From NCBI GenBank assembly GCA_009926905.1, contig RFNX01000633.1:1-8988 (forward strand): DNA of 8,988 nucleotides. Direction: 5' to 3'. Positions 1 through 7,471 of this stretch are shown in pieces (positions within the stretch are counted from its first letter, which is position 1; every line of letters starts with the position of its first letter). Origin of the DNA: Flavobacteriales bacterium. GTDB taxonomy: Bacteria > Bacteroidota > Bacteroidia > Flavobacteriales_D > Crocinitomicaceae. A program made the translations under genes and the position numbers. The notes beneath the pieces are model-generated. The model searched no databases. It had not been told where the DNA came from and saw only the letters and a list, made by a program, of their open reading frames with translations.

Positions 1-88
1 GATATATAATGAATAAAAAACTAATATCAACAGAAAATTTGAGGTGTTGAAATACTTGTTTTTTGAAGCACTTTGAATTCAACATCAT
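1..88 (-). CDS. Possible 5' end of an unidentified gene running off the left edge
   Basis: On the minus strand an ATG at 88-86 overlaps the TGA stop of the UbiA-GT4 fusion gene in an ATGA arrangement, the same stop-start overlap seen at two other junctions in this window. A second in-frame ATG follows directly. The frame stays open for 29 codons to the window edge and would begin MMLNSKCFKKQVFQHL, followed by a short hydrophobic stretch (FLFIIY). In DNA this AT-rich, 29 open codons would occur by chance in very roughly one frame in ten, so the stop-start overlap carries most of the weight. No family can be recognised. If real, the gene is translationally coupled to the fusion gene and probably belongs to the same surface-glycan operon. 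It could equally be a chance open frame. Confidence 0.4.
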   Translation of the reverse strand, partial: MMLNSKCFKKQVFQHLKFSVDISFLFIIY

Positions 89-2322
89 TTTTTAGTGCTT
101 TCTGTTAATATTCCTTGAAGGATTTTTTGATGATTGACAATCAATTCATTCGAATAAATTGAATGTGAAGCATTTTTTCCTATTTCAGACATTAACTCTA
201 GATTATTCAGGCAATATACAATTTGTTTTGCCATTGAGAGGTAATCAAATTCTTCAACTAGAAACCCATTTTCGCCAGACTTTATCAATTCAGCAATTCC
301 AGCATGATTGGTAGCAACGACAGGAAGCCCTGATGCCATTGCTTCCATTATTGAAACAGGTGTGCCTTCTTTATCACCATTGATTGGCGTTGTAATTGAA
401 TGTTGAACAAAAACACTAGCTTTATCCATTTCATTTTTTACTTCTCTTGGTGTCAAAATTCCCTTAAATTCAACTTTATCTTCAATTTGTAATGCCTTAA
501 CTAAAATATGACAGGCTTCAAATAATTCTCCTCCACCATCTTTACCAACCAAAACTAATTTTGCTTCAGGTATCTCCTTTAAAACCTCATTAAAAGCTAA
601 AATCGTCAGATGTGGACTTTTCGTTTCAGAAAATCTTCCAACACTTAAAACAATCTGATGTCTTCCCAAATAATCAGAATAACTAAATTGTCTCAAATTT
701 ACATAACAAGGTAAATATTCAATTTTCTCTTTTGGACAACCTAACTTTTCTAATTGTCGACAAATGTCTAGACTAACACCAATAACCTTAGATGAATAAG
801 AAAACATTTCTTTATACTTCAAAATATTGGAATCTAATGTGCTTTTGTACCAAGCATCATATCCGTAAAAAACAACAACTAAGGGCACTCCAGCCAACTC
901 ACATGCCTCGTAGATTTGTGCCCCCATGGTTCCAAATTCTGCCAAAACAACATTTATTTTCCGGCCTTTGATAGAACGCGAAAGCTTGTTTTTAAACACT
1001 TTTCGTTGATCGATTCCAAAAAAATCAAATGTTATATTTTGAAATCTACTTAAAAACCCGTTGTCGCTAAATACATTTCCCCAAGGAAAAATATTAACCG
1101 GCAGTTTGCCAAAATAATAGACTTTATTTAAAGGTAAAAAGTCAACATGACCCTTTATAAAAGTTTCTGTGTATTTGTCTTTGTTTTCATTGAAAATAGC
1201 AACCGTTCGCTTGTGTTTTTTTTGATGTGTTAATTTCCAATTTTTTATGTTTTTTCTCCAAACCGATTTTGGCAAAACACCTCTAAAAGCATATAAACAT
1301 TCATATATAAAATGATTAATTAATAAAGATACTTGCGCAAGGAATATTTGAAAAGGCAACCATTGATTAAAAGAAAACAATAGAACAAGAAGTGAAATTG
1401 AAATGATCAAAAATAAGTAATTCGCACTTCCAAATTGAATCAAAAAACAACAGATTACTGCTTTTTGATTAAATACATCATTCCAATTTGATGCAAATGG
1501 ATTTGGTGGTAACTTGCGAAAAAAGTTGATAATATCCGTTAAAGTGAATACCAAAGAAATCACAAATAGTGCATGCGTCAACAAGCTTTGGTTTTCTGAA
1601 ATCATTGGATTCAAAAAGCACACTAATTTCCAAAGTGTTAAAGTTCTAAATGCAATTTCTAAAAAATAAAAAAGTGAAGTCAGTTTAAAAACTGATTGTT
1701 TCTTAAAGGTTTGAAAAAGATTATATTCTCCTGAAATTTCATCATTTTTCCTGTCAAAATAATGATGTACAATGATGCCACGAATTCCATACACAAAAGC
1801 CCAAATAACTAATGACGAAAAAAGAACTCCTGAAATTTCAATTTTAAAATACAAACATGCGGTATAAAAAGCCAAATTTACAGGAATTACATTTGCATAA
1901 AATGCATCTAAAATCAAGCCTAAAAATGGAATTCGTTTCGCTCTAATTGGAGGACACGAATAAATTATAAATAGTGCAAACTGACCAACTAGTGATACAA
2001 TAACAATCTTGTCAATCGGTAAAATAATTATCCAAGGAACAACAGAAAATGCTGATAAAACTACAAATATTAAAAGCTTTGAAATAGTCGTAAAACCATT
2101 GGTTAAATTTGTTTTCTTTGCAACTAAATCCAATTTAAAATCGCTCCAATCATTGATCCAATATCCTAAAAATCCAATTGAGAAAAAAGTAATTACTGCA
2201 CCAGAAACAAAGTAAAAATCATTGGGAGTATTGTGTGAAAAAAAAACGCATATGAGCAAGAAAAACCCAAACACAAATCCACCCTTAGGAAGCAACCATT
2301 CTTTTATACGTTTAGCTTTCAA
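85..2322 (-). CDS. UbiA-type membrane prenyltransferase domain fused to a GT4 family glycosyltransferase
   Basis: The protein has 745 residues and two distinct halves. Residues 1 to about 345 are highly hydrophobic, with about nine membrane segments, and carry UbiA-superfamily marks: first Asp-rich motif NDWSDFKLD (57-65), loop YSCPPIRAKR (121-130), and second Asp motif FDRKNDEISG (189-198). Residues about 370-740 form a GT-B glycosyltransferase of family GT4. Visible there are YTETFIKGH near 384-392, FYGYDAW (485-491), GRFSETKSP (562-570) with the expected Arg and Lys, and the E-x7-E motif E652-E660 in EGTPVSIMEAMASGLPVV. UbiA enzymes transfer prenyl or related groups at the cytoplasmic face of the membrane, and GT4 enzymes use nucleotide sugars in the cytoplasm, so both sites could face the same side. 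The start is a TTG at 2322; no in-frame ATG lies between it and the upstream stop at about 2374, and a promoter match fits it. The coupled product, perhaps a glycosylated polyprenyl lipid, is inference. The two domains are secure; substrates are unknown. Confidence 0.9.
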   Translation of the reverse strand: MKAKRIKEWLLPKGGFVFGFFLLICVFFSHNTPNDFYFVSGAVITFFSIGFLGYWINDWSDFKLDLVAKKTNLTNGFTTISKLLIFVVLSAFSVVPWIIILPIDKIVIVSLVGQFALFIIYSCPPIRAKRIPFLGLILDAFYANVIPVNLAFYTACLYFKIEISGVLFSSLVIWAFVYGIRGIIVHHYFDRKNDEISGEYNLFQTFKKQSVFKLTSLFYFLEIAFRTLTLWKLVCFLNPMISENQSLLTHALFVISLVFTLTDIINFFRKLPPNPFASNWNDVFNQKAVICCFLIQFGSANYLFLIISISLLVLLFSFNQWLPFQIFLAQVSLLINHFIYECLYAFRGVLPKSVWRKNIKNWKLTHQKKHKRTVAIFNENKDKYTETFIKGHVDFLPLNKVYYFGKLPVNIFPWGNVFSDNGFLSRFQNITFDFFGIDQRKVFKNKLSRSIKGRKINVVLAEFGTMGAQIYEACELAGVPLVVVFYGYDAWYKSTLDSNILKYKEMFSYSSKVIGVSLDICRQLEKLGCPKEKIEYLPCYVNLRQFSYSDYLGRHQIVLSVGRFSETKSPHLTILAFNEVLKEIPEAKLVLVGKDGGGELFEACHILVKALQIEDKVEFKGILTPREVKNEMDKASVFVQHSITTPINGDKEGTPVSIMEAMASGLPVVATNHAGIAELIKSGENGFLVEEFDYLSMAKQIVYCLNNLELMSEIGKNASHSIYSNELIVNHQKILQGILTESTKK

Positions 2323-2347
2323 AATTGAGTTGAATTTTGTATTATTG

Positions 2348-2379
2348 CAAATATAAAAAAGGAATATGAGTATTTACAA
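2348..2379 (-). promoter_or_regulatory. Predicted Bacteroidetes-type promoter for the UbiA-GT4 gene
   Basis: Read on the minus strand, TTG (2379-2377) is followed after 21 bases by TATATTTG (2355-2348). The second element is an exact match to the Bacteroidetes primary sigma factor -7 consensus TAnnTTTG, and the spacing fits the usual -33 element. Transcription would start near 2341-2344 and leave a leader of about 20 bases before the TTG start at 2322, which supports that start. The -33 element lies inside the first codons of the divergent oxygenase gene at 2366, so the two genes share their control region. Confidence 0.5.
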
Positions 2380-3364
2380 GAATAATCCTTGGACTCCAAT
2401 AAAGCATTCTATTATTAAGGATGAAAATTATTCCAATACCATTTACGATAAAGGTTTTGTGATTGATTCGAGCCTTGAAAGTGAGGTAATCCAAAAGTTA
2501 ACTGAAATATTCGAAAACAATCATAAGTTACAAAACAAAGAAGGTGGAATGTTTTATTCCTTATACTCTCAAGATTTAGTTTACAGAAAACAAATTTTCG
2601 ATGGTATAGACATTTTATTGCGTCCCTATTTAGAACGGAATTTTCACGACTTCAAAGTTGTTATCCATTCGTTTGTTGTTAAATTACCTGGTGAAAAAAG
2701 TGAATTTTATTTACATCAAGATACAACTGGCGTTGATGAACGAAAACATTCTCCACTAAGTCTTTGGATTCCTTTACAAGACGTGGCTGTTTCAAATGGC
2801 TGCTTAGGCGTAATTCCTAAATCCCAACGGTTTTTTTCACCTTTTAGAAGTATATCTTTCCCTGCTCCTTTCGATGCTATTCAATCAACCGTAAAAAAAT
2901 ATCTACAGCCTATTCCAATGAAAAAAGGAGAGGTACTTGTTTTTGATAATCGCATTTTACACAATTCTTATTCGAATGTTTCTGATAAACCACGGGTTGC
3001 AGTAATCTGTGGCTTACTTCCTAAAGAAGCAAAATTTATCACCTGTCACAAGCCTGAATATGTTTGCGGTGGCAAAGTTGAATTAATTGAGCATGAAGAT
3101 GATTATCTTTTAATAGGAAAAAACTTTTTGATTGACTGCCAAAAACGTCCAGAAACAGGTGTGAGTTTAGGTTGGGAAGATGATCCCTACGAATCCATAA
3201 GTTATGAAGAATTTGAATCACTTTGTAGAGCAAATGAAATCCCAATTGTTAACAATAAAACTTTCGAAGCAACAGATTGTGCAATGATTTCTGAACCGAT
3301 TTTAGAAGAAAAAAAAGAATCAACTTTACTAAGCCGATTTCAAAAAGTTTTTAAACGAGCATAA
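2366..3364 (+). CDS. PhyH-family Fe(II)/2-oxoglutarate dioxygenase, first of three in tandem
   Basis: This 332-residue protein is likely a soluble, cytoplasmic non-haem iron oxygenase that uses 2-oxoglutarate and O2 to hydroxylate a small substrate. It shows the PhyH (phytanoyl-CoA dioxygenase-like) core: HQD at 117-119 gives the first two iron ligands, H199 in NRILHNSY is the distal ligand, and R210, eleven residues on, is placed to bind 2-oxoglutarate. Between them lie VDE (123-125), SLWIPLQDV (132-140) and SNGCLGVIPKSQR (143-155), where PKSQR replaces the KGSH seen in its two downstream paralogues. Residues after about 225 form a longer C-terminal region than in the other two, ending in a Lys-rich tail. 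An AAGGA sits 2 bases before the ATG, closer than ideal. The next oxygenase starts 10 bases after the stop, indicating an operon. PhyH homologues act on lipids, sugars, nucleotide-linked and natural-product substrates, so the substrate cannot be named; the glycan setting suggests a sugar or lipid precursor. Confidence 0.88.
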   Translation: MSIYKNNPWTPIKHSIIKDENYSNTIYDKGFVIDSSLESEVIQKLTEIFENNHKLQNKEGGMFYSLYSQDLVYRKQIFDGIDILLRPYLERNFHDFKVVIHSFVVKLPGEKSEFYLHQDTTGVDERKHSPLSLWIPLQDVAVSNGCLGVIPKSQRFFSPFRSISFPAPFDAIQSTVKKYLQPIPMKKGEVLVFDNRILHNSYSNVSDKPRVAVICGLLPKEAKFITCHKPEYVCGGKVELIEHEDDYLLIGKNFLIDCQKRPETGVSLGWEDDPYESISYEEFESLCRANEIPIVNNKTFEATDCAMISEPILEEKKESTLLSRFQKVFKRA

Positions 3365-3374
3365 AACCTGAAAT

Positions 3375-4226
3375 ATGAGAGTAAGTGAGTTTAGCATGTT
3401 TAAAAATCAAGATTACGCAGAAACGTTAGTCAAAGAAGGTGTTGTTAAAATTCCGTTTCTTTCTAATGAGCAATTACAAAAGCTCAATGAATTTTATTTT
3501 GAAATGCATCCGGATGATGACTTACCTGCTCTTTATGATGGAATACACATGACTATTTGGCATTCTGATTTGGAATATAAATTTAAAATACGTGATAACA
3601 TAAAGTTAATAATCGCTAAAGCTTTCGAAGATAATTTTTTAAATTATAGAGCACTTTCACATCAGTTTATCGTAAAAAAACAAGGAAGTGTAACTACCTT
3701 TCCTATTCACCAAGATTGGTCCATCGTTGATGAAAATAAATTTTTCTCATTAAACATTTGGATTCCTCTACACGATGTAGATGCTAGTAATGGCGCGATG
3801 TGGATTGTGAAAGGTTCTCATAAAATCGATCGCAAAATTCGAGGTGCAGGGATATTATTTCCAGATTACACCAAAATGTTTTCAGAACTGAAGCCATTCA
3901 TGACGTCTTATGACATGAAGGCTGGAGAAGCATTGATATTTTATCATTCCACTATTCATGGTTCACCTTGTAATCAATCTGAGAATTCAAGAAAAGTGGT
4001 TCAAGTATCATTATTGCCAAAAGAAGCAATTAAACAAATTTTCTTTCAAAAAGATGAGTTTTCATTGCTAGAAATACACTATCCAAAAGATGATTTTAGT
4101 TTTGAATATAATTCTATTAGAGAAGAATCACTAAGTATTCCACCTACAAAACACTCTTTCACAACAATGGAATCTCAAAAAATGAATAGAATTCCATTTG
4201 AAGAAATATCAAAATATTTAAAATGA
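3375..4226 (+). CDS. PhyH-family Fe(II)/2-oxoglutarate dioxygenase, second of three in tandem
   Basis: This 283-residue protein is a typical length for a PhyH-family oxygenase. The iron-binding triad is complete: H112 and D114 in FPIHQDWSIVDE, and H195 in HSTIHGSP. R206 is eleven residues after the distal His, the expected 2-oxoglutarate-binding position. The stretch SLNIWIPLHDVDASNGAMW followed by KGSHK is the standard core of the family. Of the three tandem proteins this one is closest to the family pattern by eye. It begins 10 bases after the first oxygenase, and its TGA overlaps the ATG of the third by 4 bases, so translation of the pair is probably coupled. A second in-frame Met at residue 8 is a possible alternative start. 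The same metal-site layout with quite different flanking sequence suggests old duplication and divergence to different substrates or successive steps. Substrate unknown. Confidence 0.9.
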   Translation: MRVSEFSMFKNQDYAETLVKEGVVKIPFLSNEQLQKLNEFYFEMHPDDDLPALYDGIHMTIWHSDLEYKFKIRDNIKLIIAKAFEDNFLNYRALSHQFIVKKQGSVTTFPIHQDWSIVDENKFFSLNIWIPLHDVDASNGAMWIVKGSHKIDRKIRGAGILFPDYTKMFSELKPFMTSYDMKAGEALIFYHSTIHGSPCNQSENSRKVVQVSLLPKEAIKQIFFQKDEFSLLEIHYPKDDFSFEYNSIREESLSIPPTKHSFTTMESQKMNRIPFEEISKYLK

Positions 4227-5086
4227 AGAAAGTCATTTTAAAAAATTTACTTCATCAATCTATGATGGAAAAGGATGGAGTTTTAAAAGTTGACCTTTTA
4301 GATCAAAAAACTTTAGATGAAGTTTATAGAATTTTTTGTGCCTTTTTTCCCAATTATGAAAATGAAATAAAAAACACTTACTATTTTTCAATTTTTCACA
4401 ATAGCAAAGAAGAATTGATGCAAATGCATCTACAGAGTGTAGAAATTTTAAAAGAGAAATTAGATTTAATTTTAGTTGACTATAAAATATTAGGAGTTGT
4501 TTTCCAAGTGAAAGGTGTTGGACCTGATTCATTTGTTAACATTCATCAAGATTTAACAGTAATTGACGAATCAAAATATTCTGCATTAACCTGCTGGTTT
4601 TCCCTTTCCGATTCTAATCAGCAGAATGGCGCGATTCATTTTTTAAAAGGAAGCCACAATTTATTTAGAGGATTTAGGGCCCACACTCTTAGTGATTATC
4701 AATTTTCTGAAGTTGAAGCTTATATTATTAAAAATTCTGAAATACAAAGTACAAAAATTGGCGAAGTTTTATTTTTCGATCCTGCTACTATTCACTTTTC
4801 AAAACCTAATGTAGCCAACCAACCAAGAATTTCACTGTCTTTATCAATTGTTCATAAAGATGCAGAACCGCATATCGGATTTTATGATCAGAATAAAAAT
4901 GAACAAATAGAGCTATATAAAGTACCGGATGACTTTTGGTATATTTATGATGATTTTTCAAGCGAACGTTTAATAAGACCCATTTTTGGAAAATATGTAA
5001 AAAGTATTTATAATAATTTCAATGAAAAATTTAATTATTCAAAATTTGTAATCGATTACGAAAAATATAGGAGTATAAAAGACTAA
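4223..5086 (+). CDS. PhyH-family Fe(II)/2-oxoglutarate dioxygenase, third of three in tandem
   Basis: This 287-residue PhyH-like protein starts inside the stop codon of the preceding oxygenase (ATGA overlap), a strong sign of co-translation. Its predicted iron ligands are H108 and D110 (NIHQDLTVIDE) and H191 (ATIHFSKP), with R202 eleven residues later as the 2-oxoglutarate contact. The middle of the core is more divergent than in the other two: CWFSLSDSNQQNGAIHF replaces the WIPL-D pattern. The C-terminal 70 residues are rich in Tyr, Phe and Asp and resemble neither sibling, so substrate choice probably differs. Nothing in the sequence points to inactivation. Its TAA overlaps the TAG of the convergent ABC ATPase gene. 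Substrate unknown; a role in modifying a surface-glycan or lipid precursor is inferred only from neighbours. Confidence 0.85.
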   Translation: MKKVILKNLLHQSMMEKDGVLKVDLLDQKTLDEVYRIFCAFFPNYENEIKNTYYFSIFHNSKEELMQMHLQSVEILKEKLDLILVDYKILGVVFQVKGVGPDSFVNIHQDLTVIDESKYSALTCWFSLSDSNQQNGAIHFLKGSHNLFRGFRAHTLSDYQFSEVEAYIIKNSEIQSTKIGEVLFFDPATIHFSKPNVANQPRISLSLSIVHKDAEPHIGFYDQNKNEQIELYKVPDDFWYIYDDFSSERLIRPIFGKYVKSIYNNFNEKFNYSKFVIDYEKYRSIKD

Positions 5087-6291
5087 TTTTTTTCTTCAAT
5101 CTTTTCTTTCTTCCATTCTAAATCTAAAAGTAAAGGAGCTGGAGAGTTAATCCAAGATTTGTTTACCATCCATGGTTCTTGCTTTATTTCAAAGCTACAT
5201 ATTCTATGCCATGCGCCTATTAGATTTAAATTTTCTGTAACAAGTAAAGTAATATTGATTAGCCCTGGATTAAAGAATCTCTTTGGGATTTTTAGTAAAT
5301 AGCTATACATTCCAGAAGATTCATTCTCAAAAAAATAATCTTCATTATAAGCATGAGAAGTTTCTAAAATTATCGCATCTTTAAAGTCAAAAAACTTAAG
5401 AATTAATTCTATTGATTCAGTCGATTTCAATTTTTTTAAGGTGATTTTAATATTAATATTGTCACTCCATAATAACTTTGAAAGGTGTTTGTCGTTTAAT
5501 ATTTTCAAACCTATTAATTCAAAATAACTGTTTTTAATTTCAGAAAAAAGCCAAGTGTTATCTGGTGAATTATTTTGTTCTTTTAAATATCTATACTCCC
5601 AATTATTATCAAAAATTTTTTGTTCCAAAGGATAATCTTTTAAATACAATTTAATTACTTCTCTTTTTTCTAATGAGTCCATTCGAACTTTTCCTTTATC
5701 CAAATAAATAATTCTGTCACAAATGGTTAATAAATCATCAAAATTATGAGAGACTATAACAATTGTCTTATTTTGAATTTTAAAATCATAGAAAACTTGT
5801 AGTGATTTGCTTTTGAATTTTGTGTCACCAACAGAAAAAATTTCATCCATTATTAGAATATCCGAGCTAAAAAATCTAAAAATTGAAAATGCTAATCGAA
5901 GATACATACCATTGGAGTATGTCTTGACTTTATTATTTATTTCATTTTCAAGTTCGCTGAATTCGATAACTTTATGAATTTCTTGTTGTATTTTATCTAC
6001 TTTAAACCCATTCATTCTAGCTACCATTATAATGTTTTCTAGCCCAGTAAAATCAGGGTGAAAACCTGTTCCAATTTCTAAAATAGAAGTAATGGAACCA
6101 TTAATTTTAATTGTTCCTGAAGATGGTTTTAAAATCCCTGAAATTAGTTTGGCTAATGTTGACTTCCCTGCACCATTTTTACCAATAACCCCTACAATTT
6201 CACCAGAATTAACAGTTAAAGATATATCTTCAAGAATTATTCTTTTATTGAACGATTTTTTTAGGTTGTTAATAATGATTGAATTTTTCAT
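5083..6291 (-). CDS. Wzt/TagH-type polysaccharide ABC exporter ATPase with C-terminal extension
   Basis: This 402-residue protein is the ATP-binding subunit of an export ABC transporter for undecaprenyl-linked or similar glycans, working at the cytoplasmic face of the inner membrane. Residues 1 to about 220 are the ATPase: Walker A GKNGAGKST (37-45), the GFHPDFTGLENI stretch (77-87) typical of the Wzt/TagH group, signature KTYSNGMYLRLAFS (123-136) in place of the LSGGQ form, Walker B ILIMDE (145-150), then VGDTKFKSKS (154-163) and H-loop His182. Residues about 230-400 form an extra, mostly beta-predicted region in the place where Wzt proteins carry a carbohydrate-binding domain that recognises the finished chain. 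The start is an ATG in an A-rich leader without a clear ribosome binding site. The partner membrane permease (Wzm-like), usually adjacent, is not next to it here. The gene stands alone on its strand, convergent with the oxygenase run and divergent from the SGNH gene. The subfamily is secure; the exported glycan is unknown. Confidence 0.9.
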   Translation of the reverse strand: MKNSIIINNLKKSFNKRIILEDISLTVNSGEIVGVIGKNGAGKSTLAKLISGILKPSSGTIKINGSITSILEIGTGFHPDFTGLENIIMVARMNGFKVDKIQQEIHKVIEFSELENEINNKVKTYSNGMYLRLAFSIFRFFSSDILIMDEIFSVGDTKFKSKSLQVFYDFKIQNKTIVIVSHNFDDLLTICDRIIYLDKGKVRMDSLEKREVIKLYLKDYPLEQKIFDNNWEYRYLKEQNNSPDNTWLFSEIKNSYFELIGLKILNDKHLSKLLWSDNINIKITLKKLKSTESIELILKFFDFKDAIILETSHAYNEDYFFENESSGMYSYLLKIPKRFFNPGLINITLLVTENLNLIGAWHRICSFEIKQEPWMVNKSWINSPAPLLLDLEWKKEKIEEKN

Positions 6292-6437
6292 TTTTTAGTT
6301 AATGTAACTTAAGTTTTTTCGAATTACGATTAATTTAAGCCTTTAATAAATACTACCACGAAACTCAAGTCTAGCTGACCTCTTTCTACAAAATAATTCT
6401 TAATTTTATCATAAGTACAATAATAAAACAAAATCCA
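6292..6437. promoter_or_regulatory. Divergent intergenic region between the ABC ATPase and SGNH genes
   Basis: This 146-base AT-rich spacer must hold the start signals for both the leftward ATPase gene and the rightward SGNH-UbiA-oxygenase run. It contains a perfect 10-base palindrome, AACTTAAGTT, at 6306-6315, just upstream of the ATPase start; this could be an operator half-site pair but is short enough to be chance. No exact TAnnTTTG promoter element with an upstream TTG is present on either strand. The nearest on the plus strand is TAATTTTA at 6401-6408, one mismatch, with no -33 partner. Confidence 0.35.
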
Positions 6438-7469
6438 GTGAAAAAGAAAATATTTTTTAAACTAACTATCGTTTTGTCTTCTTTACTGGTATTTTTATTT
6501 ATTGGGGAAATTGCTCTAAGAATAATTGGGTATTCGCCATATTCAACAATAAATCATTACTCAAAACCTAGTTCTTTTTTTGAAGTAAATCATAATTTAG
6601 GATGGAGCTTAAAAAAAAATAGTTGTTGTAGAACTTTTATAAATAATAAGTTTTCATTCAGCCATTGTACAGATTCAAATGGAAACAGAATTATAAGCGC
6701 AATAAACCAGGAAAAGATAGAATCGGATAATTTGGTAACCATTAATTTATACGGATGCTCATATACTTTTGGTTATTCTGTTTCTGATAGTGAAAACATG
6801 GGGTATTTTTTACAAGAATTAAATTCAAAAGCAAAAATCACTAATAAAGGAGTACCAGGATATGGTTTATTTCAAATGTACTCTTCCCTTAAGTATGATG
6901 TAATTGCTGGAAAAAAACCTTTAATTGCAATTTTTAATTATGCAACCTTTCATGATGGTAGAACACCATTAGTGAATGCATATTCTAGAGACGTTACTTC
7001 AGTATTACATCCCAATTTAGAAAAGAATAAAAAAAGTTACTTAAAATATCTTGATTTTAACGAAAAAAAAAATATTATAAAAAGTATTAAAATTACTGAA
7101 CTGCCAAAACATTTTATGTTTCGGCATTATTCTGCGCTAATCAACTTGATAAATACGAGAATTGATGAAAATCAATATTCTAAAATACAGTCGAAACTTA
7201 ATAGAATAAGCTACTTAACTGTAATTGAAATAAAAAAATTCTGTGAAAAAAATAATATTAAATTGATTTTTGTCGGTCTAGATAAAGATTCAAAAAACCT
7301 ATTAAACAAACTTAAAATTGAAGGCGTCCATGTAGTTTACTTCCCAATTGACATTTCAAAACCATCCAATAATTGTGCACCTATCGACCCATTCCATCCT
7401 AATGCTAAAGTACACAAACATTATGCTGATTTAATTTCAATGGAGCTTAAAAAAATAAAGTTAATTTAG
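6438..7469 (+). CDS. Membrane-anchored SGNH/GDSL-like hydrolase or acyltransferase
   Basis: This 343-residue protein has a Lys-rich N-terminus and one hydrophobic segment (about 6-30), so it is probably anchored in the inner membrane with the rest outside the cytoplasm. SGNH blocks can be followed: block I GCSYTFGYSV (106-115) with presumed nucleophile S108; block II NKGVPGYGLFQ (136-146) with its conserved Gly; and block V DPFHPN (317-322) giving D317 and H320. Block III is odd, reading FNYATFHDG (166-174) rather than a plain GxND, so the oxyanion Asn may be N167 or may be missing. Such proteins add or remove acetyl or other ester groups on surface glycans, as esterases or partners of acyltransferases. 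The start is a GTG at 6438; the frame is closed by a TAG at 6372 and holds no ATG between. The UbiA gene follows after 2 bases. The family call is fairly safe; the activity and direction of acyl transfer are not known. Confidence 0.75.
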   Translation: MKKKIFFKLTIVLSSLLVFLFIGEIALRIIGYSPYSTINHYSKPSSFFEVNHNLGWSLKKNSCCRTFINNKFSFSHCTDSNGNRIISAINQEKIESDNLVTINLYGCSYTFGYSVSDSENMGYFLQELNSKAKITNKGVPGYGLFQMYSSLKYDVIAGKKPLIAIFNYATFHDGRTPLVNAYSRDVTSVLHPNLEKNKKSYLKYLDFNEKKNIIKSIKITELPKHFMFRHYSALINLINTRIDENQYSKIQSKLNRISYLTVIEIKKFCEKNNIKLIFVGLDKDSKNLLNKLKIEGVHVVYFPIDISKPSNNCAPIDPFHPNAKVHKHYADLISMELKKIKLI

Positions 7470-7471
7470 AA

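Noticed and set aside
2009..2215. 68-codon plus-strand open frame inside the UbiA-GT4 gene
   Set aside because: It lies opposite conserved membrane segments and the NDWSD motif of a well-supported gene; low-complexity composition and no recognisable domain.
2307..2339. Possible plus-strand promoter elements (TACGTTTA, GAATTTTG) for the PhyH operon
   Set aside because: Each has a mismatch to TAnnTTTG and neither has a properly spaced TTG element.
3039..3245. Minus-strand open frame inside the first PhyH gene
   Set aside because: Fully inside a supported coding region, with no start signal and no family resemblance.
4260..4532. 90-codon minus-strand open frame inside the third PhyH gene
   Set aside because: A shadow of the real gene, which has a complete metal site and a coupled start.
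5083..5130. Poly-T run after the third PhyH stop as a terminator
   Set aside because: No stem-loop precedes the T run, and the run lies within the coding end of the convergent ATPase gene.
6092..6298. Plus-strand open frame opposite the Walker A region of the ABC ATPase
   Set aside because: It mirrors the conserved ATPase codons and has no independent support.
6401..6408. TAATTTTA as a promoter -7 element for the SGNH operon
   Set aside because: One mismatch at the conserved final G, and no TTG at the right distance upstream; in DNA this AT-rich such matches are frequent.
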